A DNA stretch of 27,264 nucleotides from an uncultured Collinsella sp. (GCA_959605475.1 CAUHFS010000032.1:1-27264); one strand, 5' to 3'. Shown: positions 1 to 6,966, counted from the stretch's first letter. The notes: generated by a model not told the origin, from the sequence alone. Numbers and translations are program-made.

Positions 1-170
1 TGGTCGCGACGGGCGGAACCGTCGAGGCAACAGGTAAACTGGTGCGAGATATGGGCGCAAAGCTTATCGGTTACGGTTGTATACTTGAGCTTGCGTTTCT
101 CAACCCCCGCGAGAAGCTCACGCCGTCTGGTGACGATGTGGAGCTCTTTAGCCTGGTGACGGTAGACTAG
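1..170 (+). CDS. apt: Adenine phosphoribosyltransferase, C-terminal end (partial)
   Basis: The reading frame is open from base 3 to a TAG at 168-170, giving the last 55 residues of a protein cut by the window edge. The visible part starts VATGGTVEATGKLV, which is the PRPP-binding loop of type I phosphoribosyltransferases. It continues through GYGCILELAFLNPREKL, the typical C-terminal region of Apt. Apt salvages adenine with PRPP to make AMP in the cytoplasm. The next gene starts 32 bp downstream on the same strand with no terminator between them, so the two may be cotranscribed. The assignment rests on the C-terminal fifth of the protein only; another purine phosphoribosyltransferase is possible but less likely. 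Confidence 0.85.
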   Translation, partial: VATGGTVEATGKLVRDMGAKLIGYGCILELAFLNPREKLTPSGDDVELFSLVTVD

Positions 171-202
171 CCGTTACCCTTAGTTACTGGAAAGGAAGCT
201 AC

Positions 203-1327
203 ATGCGCACAGCAAACACGCACAAAAACATGGCACGCTGCGCTGCTACGGCAACCCTCGCTTGTGTTTTGGGCTTGGGCCTCGCGGCTCCTGCCTACGC
301 CGATACCGCATCCGACCTTGCCGCTGCTCGTACAAAACTCGAGCAGATCGGCACCCAAACCCAGCAGATTTACGATGAGCTTGCCACGCAGACGCAGGCG
401 CTCGATCAGACTGCCGGCGAGATCACGCAAAAGCAGCAGGAGATCGCCGATGGTCAGGCCAAGCTCTCGACCTATGTCGCCGGCGAGTACAAAACCGGCG
501 GTCTGAGCCTGCTTCAGGTTCTGACGGGTGTCGATGATCTGAGCGATATGCTCAACCGTCTGTTCTACTACGGCAAAGTTTCCGATAAGCAGGCTCAGAC
601 CATTCAAGAGGTAAAGGAGCTTAAGCAGCAGCTCACCGATAAGCAGGCCGAGCAGGAGAAGAACGTCGCCGCCACGCAAAAGAAGGTCGACGAGCTTAAT
701 GCTCAGCAGGCTGAAGCCCAGAACGTCGTAAATTCCCTGGATTCGCAGCTGCAGGCCGAGCTTGCCGCCGAGGCCGAGGCCAATGCCGCGCTGCAGGCCG
801 GCATCAACGCTAGCACCGCCGAGAAGGCCACGGTGAGCAACGAGACTGCCGGTACGACCGAGAACACCAACAACGGTGGCCAGACCAGCAATAACAACCA
901 GGGCGGCAACACTCCGGCTCCTACGCCGACACCCGCTCCGACGCCGCAGCCCTCCACGCCTGCTCCGGCTCCGACGCCTTCTGCTCCGAGCCAGTCCGTC
1001 GATGGCGGTTCTGTTGTCTCGCGTGCATACAGCAAGCTTGGTTGCGCTTATTCCTGGGGCGGAATTGGCCCGAACAGCTTCGACTGCTCTGGTTTTGTTA
1101 GCTATTGCCTCACTGGTCGCTATTGCCGCCTCGGCACCACGGGTACCTTTATGGGCTGGACGCGTGTGTCTGATCCGCAGCCCGGTGACGTTGTTGTCAA
1201 TTCGTACCACACCGGCATTTACATCGGTGGTGGTCAGATGATTCATGCTTCCGACTACAACACGGGTGTTATCATCAGCTCCGTTGCCGCCGGCATGAAC
1301 AACAACTACATCTTCGTACGCTACTAA
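203..1327 (+). CDS. Secreted NlpC/P60 peptidoglycan hydrolase with coiled-coil N-terminus
   Basis: The 374-residue protein starts with a Sec signal peptide (about residues 1-33, hydrophobic core near 17-29, likely cleavage after AYA). A long Gln/Ala/Glu-rich coiled coil (about 35-205) follows, then an Asn/Thr and Pro-Ala-Pro-Thr linker (about 210-265), then a C-terminal NlpC/P60 domain (about 270-374). The catalytic cysteine is C295 in the motif FDCSGF. The likely catalytic histidine is H336 in SYHTGIY, with H348 as candidate third residue. This layout matches RipA/PcsB/CwlO-like D,L-endopeptidases, which cut peptide stems during cell separation and whose coiled coil often holds the enzyme inactive until it binds a partner such as FtsEX. 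A good Shine-Dalgarno (GGAAAGGA) lies 6 bases before the ATG. A strong terminator follows. The exact role (division versus elongation) cannot be told from sequence. Confidence 0.9.
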   Translation: MRTANTHKNMARCAATATLACVLGLGLAAPAYADTASDLAAARTKLEQIGTQTQQIYDELATQTQALDQTAGEITQKQQEIADGQAKLSTYVAGEYKTGGLSLLQVLTGVDDLSDMLNRLFYYGKVSDKQAQTIQEVKELKQQLTDKQAEQEKNVAATQKKVDELNAQQAEAQNVVNSLDSQLQAELAAEAEANAALQAGINASTAEKATVSNETAGTTENTNNGGQTSNNNQGGNTPAPTPTPAPTPQPSTPAPAPTPSAPSQSVDGGSVVSRAYSKLGCAYSWGGIGPNSFDCSGFVSYCLTGRYCRLGTTGTFMGWTRVSDPQPGDVVVNSYHTGIYIGGGQMIHASDYNTGVIISSVAAGMNNNYIFVRY

Positions 1328-1349
1328 TTTATTACTACAGCGAACGAAC

Positions 1350-1390
1350 ATGGGCCTCGCGATCTTGAGTCACGAGGCCCATTCTTTTTT
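1350..1390 (+). terminator. Rho-independent terminator of the NlpC/P60 gene
   Basis: A perfect 10-bp stem (1350-1359 pairing with 1373-1382, core GGGCCTCG/CGAGGCCC) with a 13-base loop is followed by TCTTTTTT. It lies 22 bases after the stop codon. Confidence 0.9.
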
Positions 1391-1413
1391 CCCTACCGTT
1401 TGCCATAAAATCA

Positions 1414-1475
1414 GGATGGCTATCTAGTATTCAAAACTAGATAGCCATCCAATCAATCAAAAAGATGGCTATAAT
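1414..1475 (+). promoter_or_regulatory. degV promoter with palindromic operator
   Basis: A perfect 15-bp inverted repeat (arms 1414-1428 and 1436-1450, arm sequence GGATGGCTATCTAGT, loop of 7) lies just upstream of a perfect -10 hexamer TATAAT at 1470-1475. No consensus -35 is visible at the expected place (about 1447-1452), which suggests an activator-dependent or tightly regulated promoter. A third copy of GATGGCTAT at 1464-1472 overlaps the -10 box. The stretch 1427-1446 is nearly identical to a site upstream of the DUF1836 gene (3091-3110, other strand). Because the repeat lies upstream of the -10, it probably acts as DNA rather than as an RNA hairpin. Confidence 0.65.
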
Positions 1476-1504
1476 TGTTGGGGAACAATTAGAAAGGACC
1501 CTCA

Positions 1505-2371
1505 ATGAGCTGGGCACTTATCTCCGATTCGAGCTGCAATCTTCGCGATTGGCAACCAACCGCACCTCATACCACCTTTGCATTTGCACCCCTTAAGATC
1601 CGAGTGGGGGAGCGTGAATTCGTTGACGACCTCTCGCTCGATGTTCACGAGCTTAATGTTGCCATTCAATCGGAAGCCGGCGCATCATCGAGCGCCTGCC
1701 CAAGCGTAGGGGAGTGGGCTGAGCTCTTTAAGCTCGCTGACAAGACGATTTGCATGCCCATCTCCGAGGGCGTCTCGGGAAGCTACAATGCCGCGGCCAC
1801 CGCGCGTGACATGGTGCTTGCCGAAGAGCCCAACCGTCAGATTCATTTGGTTAACTCGCGAGCCGCAGGTGGCAAAATGGATCTGATCTTCTTGCAGTTC
1901 GACCGCTATCTTACGAGCAACCCGGATACCTCCTTTGAGGACGCCTGCGCTTACTTCGATAGCTTGGAGCAGAACAGCAAGATCCTCTTTAGTTTGTGCA
2001 ACTACGAAAACCTTGCGAAGGCCGGACGTATCCCTAAGGCGGCCGGCGTTATTGCTAACAAGCTCAATATCCGCATTTTGGGCACGGCGAGCGAAGCGGG
2101 CAAAATTGAACTCGTTGGGCACACCCGCGGCGAAAAGAAGATGCTCACCAAGATTGTCGACACCATGGAGGCCGAAGGCTTTACCGGCGGCGAGGTCGTT
2201 ATCGACCATGTCGAGAATGAGGCGGGCGCTCAGGCGCTTGCCAGCCGCATTGCGGAGCATTGGCCCGGCTCCAAGACGATTATCATGCTCTGTAACGGGC
2301 TAGATTCATACTATGCCGAGATGCACGGCCTCATTATCGGCTACGGTATGGGCGTGGCGTCGGGCCGATAA
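1505..2371 (+). CDS. DegV family (fatty-acid-binding) protein
   Basis: A 288-residue protein with the DegV fold. It opens with ALISDSSCNL, matching the family SDSSCD motif near the N-terminus. A CPSVGEW segment comes near residue 65 and ISEGVSGSYNAA near residue 87, both corresponding to the loops that hold the lipid carboxylate. DegV/FakB proteins bind a fatty acid and, with the kinase FakA, supply acyl-phosphate for phospholipid synthesis. No fakA is in the window, so kinase partnership is unproven here. The ATG has AAAGGA six bases upstream. The gene is preceded by a strong palindrome and converges on a DUF1836 regulator whose upstream region carries the same site. Length is normal for the family (about 280-290). 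Confidence 0.9.
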   Translation: MSWALISDSSCNLRDWQPTAPHTTFAFAPLKIRVGEREFVDDLSLDVHELNVAIQSEAGASSSACPSVGEWAELFKLADKTICMPISEGVSGSYNAAATARDMVLAEEPNRQIHLVNSRAAGGKMDLIFLQFDRYLTSNPDTSFEDACAYFDSLEQNSKILFSLCNYENLAKAGRIPKAAGVIANKLNIRILGTASEAGKIELVGHTRGEKKMLTKIVDTMEAEGFTGGEVVIDHVENEAGAQALASRIAEHWPGSKTIIMLCNGLDSYYAEMHGLIIGYGMGVASGR

Positions 2372-2390
2372 TATCCAACTAGACAAACGT

Positions 2391-2431
2391 ACGGGCGGGA
2401 TAAGGAGCCATCGGCTCTTTATCCCGCCCGT
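2391..2431. terminator. Bidirectional terminator between degV and the DUF1836 gene
   Basis: A 19-bp stem with a 3-base ATC loop: 13 bp of ACGGGCGGGATAA against its complement, one G-T wobble, then GAGCC/GGCTC. It sits in the 72-bp gap between two convergent genes. U-tracts are weak on both sides (TCTTAT on the plus strand), but the stem is very stable, so it probably stops transcription from both directions. Confidence 0.85.
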
Positions 2432-2443
2432 CTTATACCTCGG

Positions 2444-3055
2444 TTAGCTATTAAACCCATTGAACTTGAGATAGCTCATCAGATACGCCTTCGAAACGAA
2501 GGACGATACCGCACTGCGCACGAGCAGCGATTCGCGCGTAACCTGATGTGCGGTATCGGGCACGGGAGTCTGCTCAACAGAAAACGCCGCACGAATCGAT
2601 GCCTCGAGCTGATCGACAACATAATCGAAAGCCGTCGGAGCGTCGTAGCTCAAGCGCTGAATATTAAAGAGCGCCTGAACCGCTGCGATGGGCAGCACCT
2701 GCTTAAAGATACAAATGGCGATGAGACGCGCAATCTGCTCACGGCCATACTGCTTTTTAACGGGAGCAGGAACGAGGCCGACCTTCACATAGTTATTGAT
2801 CATCGACGGCGTTATAACGGGCTGCTCTACGCAAATGGAAAGCGGCTCCATCCACAGTGCAACATACTCAATGACCTGGTCGCGGTAGAGCGTCACATTG
2901 GGCAACTGGTTATAGCGCGGCAGACTCAACGTATTGAGTTTACGCACGATATCAGACTGAATGAATGCATCGGGCAGCACCGTGGGCTGAATATCCTCGG
3001 GCTTAATGCTGACCGACGAATCGGACATCGGAATAACGTATTTAGCGTGGTTCAT
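2444..3055 (-). CDS. DUF1836 family MerR-like transcriptional regulator
   Basis: The 203-residue protein has the DUF1836 signature in its middle: VITPSMINNYVKVGLVPAPVK followed by KQYGREQIARLIAICIFKQVLPI. The first part is a MerR-type winged helix-turn-helix (INNYVKxGLVP), the second the helical extension typical of this family. The start is set at the ATG at 3055, which has GGAGG six bases upstream. A longer open frame reaches 3184 but would run through the promoter and a terminator hairpin. The gene converges on degV, and both upstream regions carry the site GTATKCAAAACTAGATARCC. This protein is therefore the natural candidate to bind it, repressing or activating itself and degV. The ligand is unknown; a lipid signal would fit the DegV partner but is inference. 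Confidence 0.85.
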   Translation of the reverse strand: MNHAKYVIPMSDSSVSIKPEDIQPTVLPDAFIQSDIVRKLNTLSLPRYNQLPNVTLYRDQVIEYVALWMEPLSICVEQPVITPSMINNYVKVGLVPAPVKKQYGREQIARLIAICIFKQVLPIAAVQALFNIQRLSYDAPTAFDYVVDQLEASIRAAFSVEQTPVPDTAHQVTRESLLVRSAVSSFVSKAYLMSYLKFNGFNS

Positions 3056-3079
3056 AAAGGTCCTCCGTTCGTTTTCTAT

Positions 3080-3110
3080 ATTGTATTCTAGGTTATCTAG
3101 TTTTGCATAC
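3080..3110 (-). promoter_or_regulatory. DUF1836 gene promoter with operator shared with degV
   Basis: On the minus strand, 3110-3091 reads GTATGCAAAACTAGATAACC, matching 18 of 20 bases of the degV site at 1427-1446 (plus strand). A -10-like TACAAT lies at 3085-3080, so the site would cover the -35 and spacer of this gene, a position suited to autorepression. No strong -35 is visible. Confidence 0.6.
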
Positions 3111-3127
3111 CACATAGCCGGCAAGTA

Positions 3128-3169
3128 AAAGTGGTTGGACAACACATTGATGCATAGTCCAACCACTTT
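3128..3169 (-). terminator. Terminator after trxB
   Basis: A perfect 13-bp inverted repeat (AAAGTGGTTGGAC, arms 3128-3140 and 3157-3169, loop of 16) lies between the end of trxB and the promoter of the DUF1836 gene on the same strand. On the minus strand the stem ends in CCACTTTTA, a short U-rich tail. It separates the two transcription units. Confidence 0.7.
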
Positions 3170-3209
3170 GTTTAAAGATAGCAACCTTACATAAGATATA
3201 TTATCGTAC

Positions 3210-4148
3210 TTATGCGCGAAGGAAAGCGTATGCGCTGGTTGCCGCTATGGCTCCATCAGAAACGGCGGTCACAACCTGGCGTAAGCGCTTGGAACGGATG
3301 TCGCCAGCGGCAAATAGACCAGGTGTACGGGTGGCCATCGAATCGTCGGTGACAATGCCGCCGTCGGGAGCCAGGTCGACTAGATGCTCAACAAGCTCGG
3401 TATGGGGCTGCGTCCCCGTAAAAACAAAGATGCCGAATGAGCCGGGCTCAAATGACTCGGTATGAGTTTCCCCGGATGCATTATCCTTAAAGGTGATCGT
3501 CGTTGGCATGGCTTCGCCCGATAGCTCCACAATACTAGTTTGGTACCTAACTGTAATATTATCCTTTTCGAGTACTTTCTGAACAACACCACCAGGCGCA
3601 CGGAACTGATCGCGACGCAGCACGATGGTCACGCTGCTGGCAATGTCGGCCAGGAACAGCGCCTCCTCGCATGCCGAATTGCCGCCTCCGATAACAAAGA
3701 CCCGCTTGCCACGGAAGAACATGCCGTCACACGTCGCGCAATACGAAACGCCACGACCGCGATACGTATCCTCGCCTGCGAAACCTGCCGGACGCGGCGT
3801 GGCACCCATGCAAGCGATAACGCTCGAGGCCAGCGTATCGCCCATATCGTGATGCACCGTAAACAACGCTGCATCGGCATCGTAATCGATACCCGTAACC
3901 ATGCTCCATGTAACCTGTGCTCCCAGGCCCTCTGCATGCTGCTGAAAACGCTCGCCGAGTTCGGCGCCACTCAGGAGCGGGAAACCCGGATAGTTCTCGA
4001 CCTCATTGGTTGTGGCGATCTGCCCTCCCGACATGCCCTGCTCAATCACGGTCGTCGTCAGGTTGGCACGCGCAGCATAAATGGCGGCAGCATAGCCCGC
4101 GGGGCCGCCACCGATAATCGCAACATCGATCGGCTTATCGGTAGTCAT
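3210..4148 (-). CDS. trxB: Thioredoxin reductase (NADPH)
   Basis: The 312-residue flavoprotein has an N-terminal FAD-binding GGGPAG (13-18), the redox-active CATC at 137-140 in SYCATCDGMF, a second Rossmann motif GGGNSA (154-159) for NADPH, and the C-terminal FAD-contact motif AAGDIRSK (about 290-297). This is the low-molecular-weight bacterial TrxB layout. It transfers electrons from NADPH through FAD and the CxxC to thioredoxin. The start is set at the ATG at 4148 because AAAGGA lies seven bases upstream; the open frame extends another 25 codons without support. It is divergent from the glycosyltransferase gene, and no thioredoxin gene is adjacent. Some TrxB-like proteins reduce other partners, but the motifs here are standard. 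Confidence 0.95.
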   Translation of the reverse strand: MTTDKPIDVAIIGGGPAGYAAAIYAARANLTTTVIEQGMSGGQIATTNEVENYPGFPLLSGAELGERFQQHAEGLGAQVTWSMVTGIDYDADAALFTVHHDMGDTLASSVIACMGATPRPAGFAGEDTYRGRGVSYCATCDGMFFRGKRVFVIGGGNSACEEALFLADIASSVTIVLRRDQFRAPGGVVQKVLEKDNITVRYQTSIVELSGEAMPTTITFKDNASGETHTESFEPGSFGIFVFTGTQPHTELVEHLVDLAPDGGIVTDDSMATRTPGLFAAGDIRSKRLRQVVTAVSDGAIAATSAYAFLRA

Positions 4149-4266
4149 GAAGCGTCCTTTCGTCGAAACGTTGTCGTTCTTTGCGCTCATACCCAAATTT
4201 ACGTGAACGTGACACTCATGCACTACAATGATAAATCCGTATTACAAAGCTGAAGGGGAGTTATCG
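4149..4266. promoter_or_regulatory. Divergent promoter region between trxB and the glycosyltransferase gene
   Basis: The 118-bp gap must hold promoters for both divergent genes. On the plus strand TACAAT at 4224-4229 is a fair -10, but no good -35 sits 16-18 bases upstream. On the minus strand a weak TGTCAC / 17 / TATGAG pair can be drawn. ACGT repeats 4 bp apart (4201-4210, ACGTGAACGT) lie between them. None of these is strong enough to be a firm call. Confidence 0.35.
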
Positions 4267-5568
4267 ATGGACCAGGCGCAGACGAGTGACGACGCTCCCC
4301 TGCTCACGTACAGCACTCCCCAATCGGAGCAAACCACGCTCCTGGCTCAGCAAAAACCTCTCGTGACCATCGTGCACGCCTCCGTTGGCTCGGGCCACAA
4401 GGCCGCCGCAAATGCGATTGCGCACGCATTCGACCTCATCCGCGGCACCAATGGCATCCCCGAGGATATTGAGATTGAAGTGCTCGATATCCTTGATTTT
4501 GGACGTATTAAATTCGACGGTAATAAGACCGCGGCTTCTTTTACGGGAGCCACGCGCCCCATTTACGACCTGACCTGGCGATATACGCTTACGGGACATC
4601 TTCTCTGGGGTGGCGGAACGGCATGGTCGCGAATTATGTTCCCCGCCTTCAACGAATATATTCGTAGCCGCAGGCCCATAGCCGTGGTTGCAACGCACAT
4701 CACAGCAGCCAATGTTGCCGTGGGCGCCCGCGTAATTACGGGTATCGATTATCCGGTCATCTGCGTACCGACCGACTACGAAGTCGAGGGATGGTGGCCC
4801 CACATGGACACCGATTTATTCTGTGTTGCCAACGAATTTATGGCCGAAACGCTGCGTCCGCGCAAGGTGCTCGAGACAAAGATTCGCATTACCGGCATTC
4901 CTATTCGCGCCGGATTCGACACGGATTACGATCGCGAGGAAGAGCTAGCTAAGTTCAACCTCCCCACTGACAAGACCGTCGTGCTGGTAATGGCCGGTGC
5001 CAGCTTGCCTCAACCGTACGTTCGCTTTCGCGCGGAGATGGACCGCACCCTCCCCTTCCTACGCAGCTTCGAAGACATGCACTTTGTCTTTTTGCCGGGC
5101 AAAGACACCGAATATGCCACCCGCCTCAAAACGCTCTTCGATGCCATGAAGCTCGAAAACGTCACGGTGCTGGACTATGTCGACGACATGGCGGCCCTCA
5201 TGCACGGCTGCGACCTGGCAATTCTCAAATCGGGCGGACTCACCGTCACCGAATGCCTGTGCGCACACCTGCCGATGATCCTGCTGGGCAAGTCCTATGG
5301 CCAGGAAAAGGCCAACACCACCATGCTCACCGGCATGGGCGCCAGCATGCATGTCACCACCGCACGAGAGCTCATCGTGACGTTGCGCCATCTCCACGAT
5401 CATCCCGAATCGCTCAAGGCACTGCTCATCAACGGAGAAGTACTACGCCGTCCCCACGCAGCCGAAGACATCGCCATCGCAACCATGGAGCTCGTAGGCA
5501 AACCCCAAAAGCGCAAACGAGCCTTCTGCCGCTTCTACTGGGGCGGAAAACCCGCGCATATCCGCTAG
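4267..5568 (+). CDS. MGDG-synthase-type processive glycosyltransferase (UgtP-like)
   Basis: The 433-residue protein shows the N-terminal MGDG synthase motif VHASVGSGHKAAANAI (about residues 36-52) and a GT-B fold C-terminal domain (Glyco_tran_28_C). The latter has the nucleotide-sugar motif LKSGGLTVTECL and the ligand loop LGKSYGQEKAN. Family members (UgtP/YpfP, plant MGD1, and MurG relatives) transfer glucose or galactose from a UDP-sugar to diacylglycerol at the membrane inner face. The products are glycolipids and lipoteichoic acid anchors. The ATG at 4267 is chosen for the GGGGAG about eight bases upstream; an in-frame ATG at 4228 has no ribosome site. The exact sugar and acceptor cannot be read from sequence. 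The palindromic repeat cluster starts 18 bases after the stop. Confidence 0.85.
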   Translation: MDQAQTSDDAPLLTYSTPQSEQTTLLAQQKPLVTIVHASVGSGHKAAANAIAHAFDLIRGTNGIPEDIEIEVLDILDFGRIKFDGNKTAASFTGATRPIYDLTWRYTLTGHLLWGGGTAWSRIMFPAFNEYIRSRRPIAVVATHITAANVAVGARVITGIDYPVICVPTDYEVEGWWPHMDTDLFCVANEFMAETLRPRKVLETKIRITGIPIRAGFDTDYDREEELAKFNLPTDKTVVLVMAGASLPQPYVRFRAEMDRTLPFLRSFEDMHFVFLPGKDTEYATRLKTLFDAMKLENVTVLDYVDDMAALMHGCDLAILKSGGLTVTECLCAHLPMILLGKSYGQEKANTTMLTGMGASMHVTTARELIVTLRHLHDHPESLKALLINGEVLRRPHAAEDIAIATMELVGKPQKRKRAFCRFYWGGKPAHIR

Positions 5569-5585
5569 GCGATAGTCCGCTGCTC

Positions 5586-5653
5586 GGCGGGAGCCGCCCA
5601 TATATCATTCCATGCTCAAACATTCTCGCTGCGCAGGGCGCACTAATCCCGCC
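5586..5653. repeat. Palindromic repeat copy A (internally deleted)
   Basis: Positions 5599-5630 (CATATATCATTCCATGCTCA and onward to TTCTCGCT) match the left half of copy B at 5670-5698 almost exactly. The matching right half is missing. Short outer arms GGCGGGA and TCCCGCC (near 5587-5593 and 5647-5653) still close a hairpin, so this looks like a deleted version of the same element. It directly abuts copy B. Confidence 0.7.
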
Positions 5654-5754
5654 CGTTCGGGGCTCACCCATATCATTCCATGCTCAAACATTCTCGCTTC
5701 GCTGCGCTCGCTGCGAAACTGCGCGTGGAACGATATGGGTGAGCCCCGAACGGG
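5652..5754. repeat. Long palindromic intergenic element, copy B
   Basis: Arms of 29 bp (5652-5680 and 5726-5754) pair fully apart from one G-T wobble. They enclose a 45-base centre that itself folds (CGCTTCGCTGCGCTCGCTGCG). The element resembles a REP/BIME or MITE-type sequence. Its centre recurs in inverted orientation in copy D. It may also serve as the terminator of the preceding glycosyltransferase gene. Confidence 0.85.
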
Positions 5755-5766
5755 AGGCTTCTTTCT

Positions 5767-5855
5767 TGTAACAAAATTATTCTTACTGGTTAGTTGATAC
5801 GACAAAGGAACAGTTCCTTTGTCGTATCAACTAACTGTTATTAGATTATTTGTTT
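5767..5855. repeat. 47-bp perfect inverted repeat with imperfect AT-rich extension (element C)
   Basis: Perfect 23-bp arms (5789-5811 and 5813-5835) meet around a single central A. The arm runs GTTAGTTGATACGACAAAGG and three more bases. The AT-rich flanks (about 5767-5788 and 5836-5855) continue the symmetry imperfectly. There is no clean U-tract, so it is not a standard terminator. It is unrelated in sequence to A, B and D, which surround it. Base composition is clearly more AT-rich than the nearby genes. Confidence 0.85.
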
Positions 5856-5913
5856 CTACCTTCGCAGGCTCTAACTGGGGCGAACCCGGCGTAGCCGCTA
5901 GCAAGTAAACGTA

Positions 5914-6018
5914 GCTCACCCGTGGGAGACCCCTATATATCGTTCCACGCGCAGTTTCGCAGCGCAGCGAGAATTGTTTGAGCATGGAATGATATATAGG
6001 GGCCTCCCACGGGTGAGC
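5914..6018. repeat. Long palindromic intergenic element, copy D (inverted relative to B)
   Basis: Arms of 34 bp (5914-5947 and 5985-6018) pair with one A-C mismatch and one G-T wobble. The core (about 5939-5994) is the reverse complement of the core of copy B. The outer arms differ in sequence from B but keep pairing, so the fold is conserved better than the sequence. It ends 5 bases from the dut stop codon and may terminate dut transcription. Confidence 0.85.
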
Positions 6019-6023
6019 GGACA

Positions 6024-6467
6024 TTACAATACGCCGCTAGAACCGAAACCGCCGGCTCCTCGGTCGGTTTTGTCTAGTTCTTCTACTTCTATGAGGTTGA
6101 CCGTGGGAACTTCTTGGATGACGAGTTGGGCTATGCGGTCGCCTTTATTGATTTGGATGTTGTTGGAGGGGTCTAGGTTGATGAGGATGACCTTAAGTTC
6201 TCCTCGGTAGTGGGCGTCGATGAGGCCTGGCGTGTTGACTATAGACAGGCCCTGCTTGATGGCCAAGCCGCTGCGGGGCTGGACGAAGCCGGCGTAGCCA
6301 TCGGGCAGGGCGATGGCCAGCCCAGTAGAGACCAGACGGCGTTCGAAGGGCTTCAGGACGCAGTCCTCGTTGGAGCGCAGATCCAAGCCGGCATCGGTGG
6401 GATGGGCGTATTTGGGAAGCTCGACGGTGGGGTCGAGACGCTTTATGTTGACGGTAATGTTGGACAT
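6024..6467 (-). CDS. dut: dUTP diphosphatase (trimeric dUTPase)
   Basis: The 147-residue protein shows all five motifs of trimeric dUTPases in order: DAGLDLR (25-31), PRSGLA (64-69), GLIDAHYRGEL (81-91, catalytic Asp84), RIAQLVI (111-117) and the C-terminal RGAGGFGSSG (136-145) that closes over the substrate. It hydrolyses dUTP to dUMP and pyrophosphate, which keeps uracil out of DNA and feeds dTMP synthesis. The ATG has AAGGTG six to seven bases upstream. It starts 4 bp after the nrdR stop codon, so the two are almost certainly cotranscribed and both bear on deoxynucleotide pools. Through the upstream LysM gene the unit probably falls under LexA control. Confidence 0.96.
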   Translation of the reverse strand: MSNITVNIKRLDPTVELPKYAHPTDAGLDLRSNEDCVLKPFERRLVSTGLAIALPDGYAGFVQPRSGLAIKQGLSIVNTPGLIDAHYRGELKVILINLDPSNNIQINKGDRIAQLVIQEVPTVNLIEVEELDKTDRGAGGFGSSGVL

Positions 6468-6471
6468 GGAA

Positions 6472-6915
6472 TCACCTTAGCTTGTCGAGCTCTTGCAGAA
6501 ACTCATCGACGTCTTTGAAATCGCGGTAGACCGAGGCAAAACGGATGTACGCCACCTTGTCGATCTTGGCCAAGCGCTTGAGCACCATGTCACCCAACTC
6601 ATGGGACGTGACGGCCGTCAGCGTGCGAGAGCGCAGCTCGACCTCGATGTCATCGATAATCTCATTGAGCTTCTTAGTGTCGATATCGCGCTTGATGGTG
6701 GCTCGCATCAAGCCGACGAGCAGCTTATTGCGATCGAACCGCTGCTTGGTTCCGTCTGACTTAATGACCTCGATAGGGTCCTCGCATCGCTCGAACGTTG
6801 TAAAGCGGTAGTTACACGAGCAACATTCGCGACGACGCTTAATGGTGTTATTTGACTCCTGCATACGGGAATCAACGACGCGGGTATGTGCCTTGCCGCA
6901 TTTGGGACAGCGCAT
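6472..6915 (-). CDS. nrdR: Transcriptional repressor NrdR
   Basis: At 147 residues this is a typical NrdR. The N-terminal zinc ribbon uses C3, C6, C31 and C34 (MRCPKC ... ECCSCNYRFTTFE). The ATP-cone domain (about 49-139) begins IEVIKSDGTKQRFDRNKL. NrdR senses ATP/dATP and represses ribonucleotide reductase operons by binding NrdR boxes. The ATG has AGGAGG five bases upstream, but that site and the start codon sit in one arm of a 12-bp inverted repeat (6910-6921 with 6942-6953), so the mRNA leader may hide them. The gene follows the LysM gene by 51 bp without a terminator and precedes dut by 4 bp. Confidence 0.96.
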   Translation of the reverse strand: MRCPKCGKAHTRVVDSRMQESNNTIKRRRECCSCNYRFTTFERCEDPIEVIKSDGTKQRFDRNKLLVGLMRATIKRDIDTKKLNEIIDDIEVELRSRTLTAVTSHELGDMVLKRLAKIDKVAYIRFASVYRDFKDVDEFLQELDKLR

Positions 6916-6953
6916 GGTACCTCCTCTTAAACGATAACAAGGGTACCATGCGC
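6910..6953 (-). promoter_or_regulatory. Hairpin covering the nrdR start codon
   Basis: In the mRNA, GCGCAUGGUACC (from 6953-6942) can pair perfectly with GGUACCAUGCGC (6921-6910). The second arm contains the nrdR AUG (6915-6913) and the last two G of its AGGAGG. The 20-base loop holds the rest of the ribosome site. Folding would block initiation unless a ribosome or factor opens it. The pairing is seen; its use in regulation is inference. Confidence 0.55.
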
Positions 6954-6966
6954 AGCGCGATAATGA

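Noticed and set aside
167..1351. A 394-codon minus-strand open frame opposite the NlpC/P60 gene
   Set aside because: No ribosome site; it spans the whole secreted hydrolase and part of its terminator, and the protein has the low-complexity Arg/Leu/Gly makeup of a shadow.
1414..1450. The inverted repeat before degV as a terminator
   Set aside because: A complete terminator already ends the upstream gene at 1350-1390, there is no U-tract here, and the repeat abuts a TATAAT and matches a second promoter site, so an operator is more likely.
5652..6018. The palindrome cluster as integron attC sites or attachment sites
   Set aside because: No integrase or gene cassette is present and the cores lack the paired R and L boxes of attC; repetitive palindromes fit better.
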